Shown one piece after another: positions 1-5,753 of a DNA stretch of 7,317 nucleotides. The notes below the pieces were generated by a model. That model was not told the origin of the DNA. It ran no database searches and saw only the letters and a program-made list of their open reading frames with translations. Source of the stretch: an uncultured Ruminococcus sp. (GTDB lineage Bacteria > Bacillota > Clostridia > Oscillospirales > Ruminococcaceae). The stretch is taken from contig CAMNFW010000104.1 in NCBI GenBank assembly GCA_946537565.1, forward strand, positions 1 through 7,317. The letters are read 5' to 3'. Both the position numbers and the translations under genes were made by a program. Each line of letters begins with the position of its first letter. The first letter of the stretch is position 1.

Positions 1-668
1 AGGCAAATGAGCTGGCTGGACAGGTCCCAAGAGACGAAGACGACAGATTCATGCTTACCATTGACCCATTCACTGAATGCAAAAAGGCTATGAAAAATGC
101 CTCCGAAAAATATCCCCAGCTAAGAGGATATTACCCGCAGGCTAAGCCTATAATGTTCTCTTACTTCATGAGCCAGTCAAATCTTTTAGGTATGTTTTTT
201 CCATTCTCAATGGAAGCAAACTATAACGATGATATGGTCACAACTAATCTTCCGGAAGTGCTGTGCCATGAATATTCTCACCTTAAAGGCTTTATGCAGG
301 AGGACGAGGCAAATTTCATTTCCTTCGTTTCTACTATGGAAAGCGATAACGTGGAAGTGCGCTACAGCGGTCTGCTCGACGCTCTTGAATATGTCCATAA
401 TCAGATCTATAAAAATAACATCACCGAAGGCTATGAACTTACCGAAACTATCTCGCCAAAAGTCACTAATGACTGGTTCAGATTTCTTCCGGATAATTAC
501 TGGGAAGAAAATCAATCCAAGGAAATAATCTCCACCGATACTGTCAGCACCGTTTCATCTGCCGCTTCTGATGCCAGCCTGAAACTCAACGGTGTCGATG
601 ACGGTCTCGAAAGCTATTCAAGAATGGTCGATCTTCTCCTGGATTATTACTATCCGCCTGAACAATAA
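1..668 (+). CDS. DUF3810-like zinc metallopeptidase, C-terminal part (5' end outside window)
   Basis: This is the 3' part of a longer gene. The frame is open from base 3 with no stop, and the 16 residues before the first Met (51) read ANELAGQVPRDEDDRF, which continues the protein naturally, so 51 is probably an internal Met. Counting from that Met, HEYSH lies at residues 73-77 and EDEANF at 84-89. This is the HExxH plus downstream Glu pattern of gluzincin-type zinc peptidases, with His73 and His77 as likely ligands, Glu74 as catalytic base and Glu86 as likely third ligand. From memory, DUF3810 proteins have N-terminal membrane helices followed by this domain; the helices would lie left of the window. 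The C-terminal part after about residue 155 is Ser/Thr/Asp-rich and then ends in a short helical segment with a Tyr-rich tail. Substrate and role are unknown. The gene ends at a TAA just before a strong terminator. The family call is from motif recognition only. Confidence 0.8.
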   Translation, partial: ANELAGQVPRDEDDRFMLTIDPFTECKKAMKNASEKYPQLRGYYPQAKPIMFSYFMSQSNLLGMFFPFSMEANYNDDMVTTNLPEVLCHEYSHLKGFMQEDEANFISFVSTMESDNVEVRYSGLLDALEYVHNQIYKNNITEGYELTETISPKVTNDWFRFLPDNYWEENQSKEIISTDTVSTVSSAASDASLKLNGVDDGLESYSRMVDLLLDYYYPPEQ

Positions 669-674
669 AATTTT

Positions 675-711
675 ACGGCAGCTGTCTAAAAAAATACAGC
701 TGCCGTTTTTT
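675..711 (+). terminator. Rho-independent terminator after the metallopeptidase gene
   Basis: A perfect 11-bp inverted repeat, ACGGCAGCTGT (675-685) and ACAGCTGCCGT (696-706), encloses a 10-base A-rich loop and runs into six T residues (706-711). It starts 6 bases after the TAA at 666-668. The stop codon of the converging minus-strand lipoprotein gene is at 713-715, so this hairpin is also the only visible stop signal for the leftward operon. In that direction the U-tract is weak: four A's come before four T's. It is therefore a good rightward terminator and at best a moderate leftward one. Confidence 0.9.
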
Positions 712-712
712 G

Positions 713-1333
713 CTATTCAGCTGAGGTCGTTTCGGTCGATACAGCCGAAGAAACACCTGATTCCGTGGCGGTCTCTGTCACCGGGATTGTTTCATTTGTC
801 CTTTCAGGAGAGCTTATAACTGTAAGCTCCGTGAAGGTCATCTTAAGCAGATTATTCGGCATTTCAAAGGCTGAAACATGACCGTTTTCGTCCACTGTGA
901 GAGTATACTCACCTCCGTCAAGGCTGCCTTTGACTGCAAGCATTCCGTCACTGTCTTCACCGGAAAGCTCTTCAAGCCGGGCATTTGTATCAACCGCTTC
1001 AATCAGATTCAGCATCATCGCTTTGACCGGCAGTGCAGATTTCGGCACTGAAAAGCTCAGTCCTTTATAGCTGGCTGTAACATTTCCCTCGCTGAAACTC
1101 ATAACTATTCCTGAAAGTGTATTCGGAGAAGTAAACTCCGCCGCCCATTCACCATCGCCGAAACGCTTGATGACCGCTTCTGCATTCAGCTTGTCAAGAG
1201 TTATCATTGCTTTCGATTCAAAGGCGCAGCCAAGTTCGTTAGCAGCTTTCCTGTTTACTGCCGAAGGCGCAGAACAGCTGAAAAGACACATAACTGTTAC
1301 AAAAATCAATACGGACGCTAAAAGCTTTTTCAT
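713..1333 (-). CDS. Predicted secreted lipoprotein of unknown function
   Basis: The 206-residue protein begins with a lipoprotein signal peptide: MKK, a hydrophobic stretch (residues 4-18) and a lipobox LFSC with the lipidation Cys at residue 20. It should be attached to the outer face of the cytoplasmic membrane. The mature domain (about 30-175) alternates short beta-type segments with Gly turns. It includes ITLDKLNAEAVIKRFGDGEW early on, a helical stretch near 100-120 and a late TLTVDENGHVSAFEM segment. This loosely recalls LolA/RseB-like lipoprotein-binding folds, but that is only an impression. The last 30 residues are rich in Thr, Ser and Glu and look disordered. The start is well supported, with AGGAG at 1341-1345 seven bases ahead of the ATG. 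It lies 46 bases downstream of nnr with no terminator visible between them, so it is probably the last gene of the leftward operon. Confidence 0.85.
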   Translation of the reverse strand: MKKLLASVLIFVTVMCLFSCSAPSAVNRKAANELGCAFESKAMITLDKLNAEAVIKRFGDGEWAAEFTSPNTLSGIVMSFSEGNVTASYKGLSFSVPKSALPVKAMMLNLIEAVDTNARLEELSGEDSDGMLAVKGSLDGGEYTLTVDENGHVSAFEMPNNLLKMTFTELTVISSPERTNETIPVTETATESGVSSAVSTETTSAE

Positions 1334-1379
1334 AGTATCACTCCTAAGAAATATTAATGCTTTAAACGTCCGCAGTATT

Positions 1380-3080
1380 TCATATCATATTCTTTTGTTT
1401 TTCCTTGAGTATGCGGAAGGAGTCAGGCACACAGTTTATGATATCTCTTGGAAGCATTGCCTCCTGACCAAATTTTTCTGCTGCTGCATCTCCTGCAAGT
1501 CCGTGGATATATACTCCTGCACAAGCTGCATCATATGGGGTATATCCCTGTGCTGCCACAGAACCTATTATTCCGGCAAGAATATCTCCGCTTCCTCCTC
1601 TGCTCATTCCAGGATTTCCGGTATGATTAGATGCTGAATTCCGACTGTCGGCAACGATAGTTCCTGCACCCTTAAGAGCCACTGTTATGCCATATTTTTC
1701 AGCATATTTCTCAGCAGCCATTATTCGGTTGTCAGTTATCACTCTGTTCTCACAGTTCAGCAGCCTTGCCATTTCACCGACGTGAGGAGTTATGATAACA
1801 TCGGACTTCCTGTTCATTAATATTTCTATGTCCCTTGCAATACAATTTATGCCGTCTGCATCTATGACCACAGGAACTTCGGCATTCTGCACAACATATC
1901 TCACTACCTCAAGGGTATCGTTTGTAAGACCCATTCCACAGCCTATTACAATTGCTGATGCTTTCTCCATTGCCTCTTTTATAAGTGAAATATTTGAATC
2001 AAAAAGCATATAGCCGTAATCGTCACATTCCAGCTCTGTATATACCGCCTCCGGTACAAGCACTGAAACCGTGTCTATACATTTTTCTACCGATGCCACT
2101 CTTACAAGTCCTGCTCCGGAGCGCAATGCTCCCAGCGCTGCAAATGATGCTGCCCCACGCATTGAACTGCTTCCAGCTATGACCAGTACACTTCCAAAGT
2201 TTCCCTTATGTGCATCACGCTCACGCTTTGACGGAAAACCTGCCAGCTGATTCCGATCGATCCGGAAATATTTTCTCTCCCCGTTCGTAACACTGAACGC
2301 CTGCGCCGGTATCCCAATGTCTGCAACAGTTATCCTGCCGCAGTATTTTCTCAGCGGAAACTGTGTCATTCCAAACTTAAGGCAGCCAAAACAAATAGTT
2401 TCATCAGCAGTAAATATTCCAGGTGATACAGTGCCCTTTTTACTGTCACCGCCGCTGGGAATATCAACTGCTATTTTATATGCTCCTGTTCCAATGCTGA
2501 AAATTGCCTTTATATCATTGGTCAGCTCACCATGAAAGCCTGTTCCGAAAACTCCGTCCACAAGGATATTAGCATTGACTATCGCATTTCTCACATCATT
2601 CATTCTCTGCTTTTCCTTGACAAGTATCTTATCAACAGACGAAAGCTCTTTTGAATTTCTCTTTTCATTCAAGTCGGTATGCTGTATTGTCATATAATCC
2701 AGCTCTGCCGCTTCAACTGCTGCTGCTACAGTCTCTGATCTGTAACCGGTTATCACCCTTACCTTATCAGGCAAAGCTTCAAAGGTCTTTTGTGCAAGAG
2801 GCGTGGAAGGCGCTTTCAGAAGATTTATCACCGTAACATCGAATCCACGGTAAACCAGTATCCCTGCCGCCGCAAAACAATCTCCGCCGTTATTTCCTGA
2901 GCCGGCAAGAAATGTTATATGCAGCTTCTCCGGTGAATCATATTTCTCACGGGCTGAGCATTCTATTATAAGCTCTGCAAGCTTTCTGCCTGCATTCTGC
3001 ATCAGCTGTTCCCTGGAAACTCCCAGCTTTTCAGATTGTTCTTCAATTTTTGCCATTTGCTTTGGCGTAACGATCTGCAT
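1380..3080 (-). CDS. nnr: Bifunctional NAD(P)H-hydrate repair enzyme (epimerase and ADP-dependent dehydratase)
   Basis: Nnr repairs NADHX and NADPHX, the damaged hydrated cofactors. The N-terminal NnrE (YjeF_N) domain interconverts the R and S epimers, and the C-terminal NnrD ribokinase-like domain dehydrates the S form using ADP. From the ATG at 3080 the protein has 566 residues. The epimerase domain covers about 1-265, with GSGNNGGD at 60-67 and VDIPSG at 205-210. The dehydratase covers about 275-560, with GNFGSVLVIAGS at 293-304, DADG at 407-410, TPHVGEMARL at 431-440, KGAGTIVA at 470-477 and GGSGDILAG at 495-503, where Asp499 is the expected catalytic base. An in-frame GTG lies at 3086, but AGGAGG (3093-3088) is only one base from it and seven bases from the ATG, so the ATG is chosen. 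A Lys/Glu-rich stretch at about 126-161 looks like an insertion. The epimerase motif carries Cys68 where Gly is common. Neither change suggests loss of function. Confidence 0.95.
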   Translation of the reverse strand: MQIVTPKQMAKIEEQSEKLGVSREQLMQNAGRKLAELIIECSAREKYDSPEKLHITFLAGSGNNGGDCFAAAGILVYRGFDVTVINLLKAPSTPLAQKTFEALPDKVRVITGYRSETVAAAVEAAELDYMTIQHTDLNEKRNSKELSSVDKILVKEKQRMNDVRNAIVNANILVDGVFGTGFHGELTNDIKAIFSIGTGAYKIAVDIPSGGDSKKGTVSPGIFTADETICFGCLKFGMTQFPLRKYCGRITVADIGIPAQAFSVTNGERKYFRIDRNQLAGFPSKRERDAHKGNFGSVLVIAGSSSMRGAASFAALGALRSGAGLVRVASVEKCIDTVSVLVPEAVYTELECDDYGYMLFDSNISLIKEAMEKASAIVIGCGMGLTNDTLEVVRYVVQNAEVPVVIDADGINCIARDIEILMNRKSDVIITPHVGEMARLLNCENRVITDNRIMAAEKYAEKYGITVALKGAGTIVADSRNSASNHTGNPGMSRGGSGDILAGIIGSVAAQGYTPYDAACAGVYIHGLAGDAAAEKFGQEAMLPRDIINCVPDSFRILKEKQKNMI

Positions 3081-3082
3081 GA

Positions 3083-3628
3083 TCACTCCTCCTTTGCATT
3101 CCCAATGCTCCCTTCATATCTCATCTGCTTTGGAAGTGAAGCATTAATATATCCCAGCAGTTTTTCATTCGGACAAAAAACAAGTCTTGTAAGTCCGTAT
3201 TTTTCGCTGGTAAAGTCAGCATAAAACTCCTCTGAGGCAATATTTGTTGAAGCCAGAACTATTGTCATATCGTCACTTTCCTCCTGGCTGTCGGTGTATT
3301 TGCCGAAGGCTGTAAAGCTTCTCACCTCAACACTCAGCATCTCTCTGCGCTTTTTCTTTGCGATTATCTTGTCAACATCCAGCTCGCCGTTAGTAAAGGT
3401 ATACTCATACTCCACCTTTGAATCCTCCAGCTGTTTCCACATTATAAGCGCTGTGCCTACCGCAAGTATGAACCCTACAAAAGAAAACAATCCCTTTCCC
3501 ATTGTCAGAAGTGTAACAAGCACCAGCACTAATATCATTATCATGCCAATGATCATTGTGATCATAAGCTTTAATCTGTCGCTCTTTGTGTTGTGCCTTA
3601 CAATAAGCTGTTCTGTAAAATTATCCAT
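3083..3628 (-). CDS. Small two-helix membrane protein, DUF6106-like, function unknown
   Basis: The 181-residue protein has a short charged N-terminus, two hydrophobic helices (about 20-42 and 46-64) separated by a tight MGKG-type turn, and a soluble C-terminal domain. That domain contains EYEYTFTNGELDVDKII at 73-89, a basic KKKRRE patch at 91-96 and a closing segment RLVFCPNEKLLGYINASLPK near 148-167. Both ends are predicted to be cytoplasmic. I recall similar proteins in Clostridia grouped as DUF6106; no function is known to me. The ATG at 3628 has AAGGAGA (3642-3636) seven bases ahead. It is the first gene of the leftward operon, behind a consensus promoter. Its TGA lies two bases before the nnr ATG and its last codons carry the nnr ribosome binding site, so the two genes are likely translationally coupled. 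Confidence 0.85.
   Translation of the reverse strand: MDNFTEQLIVRHNTKSDRLKLMITMIIGMIMILVLVLVTLLTMGKGLFSFVGFILAVGTALIMWKQLEDSKVEYEYTFTNGELDVDKIIAKKKRREMLSVEVRSFTAFGKYTDSQEESDDMTIVLASTNIASEEFYADFTSEKYGLTRLVFCPNEKLLGYINASLPKQMRYEGSIGNAKEE
3088..3093 (-). promoter_or_regulatory. Ribosome binding site of nnr, inside the upstream gene
   Basis: On the minus strand AGGAGG lies seven bases before the ATG at 3080 but only one base before the alternative GTG at 3086. The spacing decides for the ATG. The site overlaps the last codons of the membrane protein gene, which supports coupled translation. Confidence 0.8.
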
Positions 3629-3659
3629 TGAAAAATCTCCTTAATTCTTAATAATATTT

Positions 3660-3688
3660 ATTATAGCATATTTTTTTTGTGATTTCAA
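3660..3688 (-). promoter_or_regulatory. Sigma-A promoter of the leftward operon (membrane protein, nnr, lipoprotein)
   Basis: On the minus strand TTGAAA (3688-3683) and a perfect TATAAT (3665-3660) are separated by 17 bases that include a run of eight A's. The expected start is near 3653, giving a leader of about 25 bases before the ATG at 3628. The -35 box lies only 10 bases from the -35 box of the divergent pheS promoter. Confidence 0.85.
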
Positions 3689-3698
3689 TAAAAAAGAC

Positions 3699-3727
3699 TT
3701 GATTTTTTTTTGATAATAGAGTATAAT
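3699..3727 (+). promoter_or_regulatory. Sigma-A promoter of the pheS-pheT operon
   Basis: TTGATT (3699-3704) and a perfect TATAAT (3722-3727) are separated by 17 bases, mostly T's. Transcription is expected to begin near 3734, just ahead of the T-box leader. This is the only well-formed plus-strand promoter upstream of pheS. Confidence 0.85.
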
Positions 3728-3733
3728 ACTATC

Positions 3734-3984
3734 ATAAACCCTATGACTGAGAGAGTAAGTCTGCGAGGCTTCTCAGAGAGGCGCAGGAAGCTGAAAATGC
3801 GCTGCTGCCAGACAGACCGAAGTTCACTCACGAGGGGCAGAACAGAAGCTGGACAGTGTTTTCTGCTGTTCATGTGGTAGGCTCTGACGCAGGTCTGCGT
3901 TAAAGGCAAGAGAGTGTCGGCTCTCCTGACCAAAGGTGGTATAAAAGCAAGATCAGTCTTGTCCTTTTGGACAGGACTATTTTT
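3734..3984 (+). promoter_or_regulatory. T-box riboswitch leader, phenylalanine type (UUC specifier)
   Basis: A T-box leader senses uncharged tRNA: the specifier codon reads the anticodon, and the UGGN bulge pairs with the free tRNA 3' end to stabilise an antiterminator. In Stem I, AGTA (3754-3757) faces GAA (3819-3821), the usual loop-E pair of the specifier loop, and the following TTC (3823-3825) is a Phe codon followed by a purine. The pair GTCTG (3759-3763) and CAGAC (3813-3817) forms the helix above it. AGAGAG (3775-3780) and a hairpin at 3781-3802 form the distal part. A short hairpin, ACGCA/TGCGT (3887-3900), may be Stem III. The T-box sequence AAAGGTGGTA (3932-3941) contains UGGU (3937-3940), which fits the A discriminator base expected of tRNA-Phe. 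Antiterminator and terminator are mutually exclusive. The downstream gene is pheS, as the specifier predicts. Secondary structure was read by eye. Confidence 0.93.
3955..3984 (+). terminator. Regulated terminator of the pheS T-box
   Basis: AGTCTTGTCC (3955-3964) pairs with GGACAGGACT (3969-3978) over 10 bp with one G-U, around a TTTT loop, followed by ATTTTT (3979-3984). The competing antiterminator would pair AAAGG (3932-3936) with CCTTT (3963-3967) and GCAAG (3947-3951) with CTTGT (3958-3962). It would thus use the same bases as the terminator's left arm and loop. Confidence 0.9.
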
Positions 3985-4132
3985 ATTGTCAGACACAAAT
4001 ATGATCTGCTTTTATAATAAATGCAGAAATAACATCAGATCTTGTCTTCACATTTTTACATTGCATTTTCAGCAGTCCTTGCTGATAACAGCACTTATGC
4101 AGACAAGCTCTCAGAATCAGGAGTTGAAAATA
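3985..4132 (+). other. Untranslated leader between T-box terminator and pheS
   Basis: These 148 bases hold no gene that I can support. A small hairpin, TCAGCA/TGCTGA (4069-4085), is visible, as is the pheS ribosome binding site at the end. A TATAAT at 4013-4018 has TTGTCA (3986-3991) 21 bases upstream, too far for a normal promoter. The pheS frame is open through this stretch, but it lacks protein-like conservation with known PheS N-termini. Confidence 0.6.
4119..4123 (+). promoter_or_regulatory. Ribosome binding site deciding the pheS start
   Basis: AGGAG lies nine bases before the ATG at 4133. The in-frame upstream ATG at 4098 has no comparable site, and the longer frame would run back into the T-box, so 4133 is the start. 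Confidence 0.8.
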
Positions 4133-5161
4133 ATGAAAGAACAACTGGAAAAAATCGAAGCGCAGGCTAAACAGGAACTGGAAAAATGCGCCGACATCAA
4201 GCTGCTTGACGAGCTGAGGATAAAATACCTCGGAAAAAAAGGTGAGCTGACTGGTATCCTCAAGCAAATGGGCAAGCTCACTCCCGAAGAAAGACCCGTT
4301 ATCGGTCAGCTGGCTAATAAGGTCAGAGCTGATATCGAAGAGGCTCTCTCTTCAAAGCTCAATTCTCTTAAGTCAAATGCTCAGGCTGCTAAGCTCAAAG
4401 AGGAAACTATTGATATCACCCTCCCCGGCAAAAAAGCTCCCCTGGGTAAACTCCACCCGCTCACCAAAGTGGAAAATGAGATCAGAGAGATCTTCATGGG
4501 CATGGGCTTTGAAATAGCTGACGGTCCGGAGATCGACGACGATTACCACGTTTTTGAAGCTCTCAACCTTCCACCCGATCACCCAGCAAGAGATACTCAG
4601 GATACTTTCTATATCGCTGGTACCGATGAGACCGTTCTTCTCCGTACCCAGACCTCATCTGTTCAGGTCCATGTTATGGAGAATCAGAAACCGCCTATCC
4701 GCATCATTTCTCCCGGCAGAGTTTTCCGTTCAGATGCTGTTGATGCTACCCATTCTCCCCTCTTTCACCAGATCGAAGGTCTTGTTGTTGACAAGGGAAT
4801 CAAAATGAGCGACCTCAAAGGTACTCTCGAAATGCTCATGAAAAAACTCTACGGCAATGACTGCAAGCTCCGTTTCCGCCCCCATCACTTCCCTTTCACC
4901 GAGCCCAGCTGTGAGGTCGATATCAGCTGCTTCAACTGCGGCGGCTGCGGCTGTTCAATGTGCAAGGACGAAGGATATATCGAGCTTCTCGGTGCCGGTA
5001 TGGTTCACCCGAAGGTTCTTGAAAACTGCGGTATCGACAGCAATATCTACTCTGGCTTTGCCTTTGGTCTTGGTCTTGAGCGTATGGTTATGGGACGTTA
5101 TGATATCAACGATCTCCGCCTGCTGTATGAAAACGATGTAAGATTCTTAGAGCAGTTCTGA
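4133..5161 (+). CDS. pheS: Phenylalanyl-tRNA synthetase, alpha subunit
   Basis: PheS is the catalytic subunit of the cytoplasmic alpha2-beta2 enzyme that charges tRNA-Phe with phenylalanine (EC 6.1.1.20). At 342 residues it has the usual length. The N-terminal 85 residues form the expected coiled-coil arm that contacts tRNA. The class II synthetase core follows, with DHPARDTQDTFY at 149-160, RTQTSS at 171-176, motif 2 from about 196 to 216 (RVFRSDAVDATHSPLFHQIEG), FPFTEPSCEVD at 253-263 and motif 3, GFAFGLGLERM, at 308-318 with Arg317. A cysteine cluster (Cys260, 266, 269, 272, 274, 277) sits just after the FTEPS segment. A CxxC...CxxC knuckle is common there in Firmicute PheS, though this one is unusually rich. 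The gene is controlled by the T-box leader and is followed six bases later by a membrane protein gene and then pheT. Confidence 0.98.
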   Translation: MKEQLEKIEAQAKQELEKCADIKLLDELRIKYLGKKGELTGILKQMGKLTPEERPVIGQLANKVRADIEEALSSKLNSLKSNAQAAKLKEETIDITLPGKKAPLGKLHPLTKVENEIREIFMGMGFEIADGPEIDDDYHVFEALNLPPDHPARDTQDTFYIAGTDETVLLRTQTSSVQVHVMENQKPPIRIISPGRVFRSDAVDATHSPLFHQIEGLVVDKGIKMSDLKGTLEMLMKKLYGNDCKLRFRPHHFPFTEPSCEVDISCFNCGGCGCSMCKDEGYIELLGAGMVHPKVLENCGIDSNIYSGFAFGLGLERMVMGRYDINDLRLLYENDVRFLEQF

Positions 5162-5167
5162 GCCAAT

Positions 5168-5734
5168 ATGTCTTACGATGAAAAGGTAAAAGAGCTGAAT
5201 AGAAAAAACAGGATCGCAGGCTGTATAGCTGCCCTTCTCGGCATCATCAGCGGAATCATTATTCTATCTGTTGTTCCGGGAATGATAAAAAAACAATATG
5301 CCGTTTTTATCCTTTTGCCAATGCTTATTCCGGCTGCACTTATCGCAGTGGGTGTGGTAAATATCTGCTCTCCCGACAAGCGCCTTAAAAAAATGTGGAA
5401 GTCCGTCGGAATTGATGATGACAGTGAAATAACTGCGGTGTTCGACAACAGAACTGTCCTCGATAAATACGATGAGGATTATGCTGTCTACGGAGATCTG
5501 ATCATCAATCTGGAATCCATTAAAGCCTACAGGGCAGGTGATATTTCTTCGATCTCAAGAAAGGATATCCGTGACACTGATAGTGAAGGCAGAAGCCGCA
5601 TGACTTACACATACTACATTACCTTCAAACTTTGTAAAAATGCAGCTTACAAAAAGGATACAATGTCTTTTAATTCAAAATTTATGCGTGATGAAGCATA
5701 TGAACTGATAATGAATATGACTTCTCTTAATTGA
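5168..5734 (+). CDS. Two-helix membrane protein of unknown function inside the pheST operon
   Basis: The 188-residue protein has a short Lys-rich cytoplasmic N-terminus, two hydrophobic helices (about 16-37 and 44-66) and a soluble C-terminal domain of about 120 residues. That domain is mixed alpha/beta, with alternating hydrophobic segments such as YAVYGDLIINLESIKAYRAG (106-125) and MTYTYYITFKL (145-155). This loosely resembles the helix pair plus PH-like domain layout of YcxB-type proteins, but I do not recognise a family. The ATG lies six bases after the pheS TGA, and no good ribosome binding site stands in front of it: the nearest AGAG is about 15 bases away. Expression probably depends on reinitiation after pheS. 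It shares the layout, but no clear sequence similarity, with the small membrane protein of the divergent operon. By position it would respond to uncharged tRNA-Phe like pheS. Confidence 0.85.
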   Translation: MSYDEKVKELNRKNRIAGCIAALLGIISGIIILSVVPGMIKKQYAVFILLPMLIPAALIAVGVVNICSPDKRLKKMWKSVGIDDDSEITAVFDNRTVLDKYDEDYAVYGDLIINLESIKAYRAGDISSISRKDIRDTDSEGRSRMTYTYYITFKLCKNAAYKKDTMSFNSKFMRDEAYELIMNMTSLN

Positions 5735-5753
5735 TCAGAAAGGAAACTGAGAT

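Noticed and set aside
1167..1637. Plus-strand open frame of 156 codons across the lipoprotein and nnr genes
   Set aside because: It spans the ends of two well-supported minus-strand genes and their gap, is Cys- and Ser-rich in the manner of antisense translation, and has no start signals.
3685..3996. Minus-strand open frame of 103 codons opposite the T-box
   Set aside because: It lies over the structured leader and the divergent promoters. The structure explains the sequence better than a protein does.
3986..4018. Possible second promoter after the T-box (TTGTCA and TATAAT)
   Set aside because: The spacer is 21 bases, too long for sigma-A, and the region is A/T-rich enough to give a TATAAT by chance.
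4069..4085. Hairpin TCAGCA/TGCTGA in the pheS leader as a second terminator or attenuator
   Set aside because: It has only a 6-bp stem, no T-run follows, and it does not cover the ribosome binding site.
3914..4132. In-frame N-terminal extension of pheS of 73 codons
   Set aside because: It runs through the T-box element and terminator, lacks a ribosome binding site, and the ATG at 4133 gives a normal PheS N-terminus and length.
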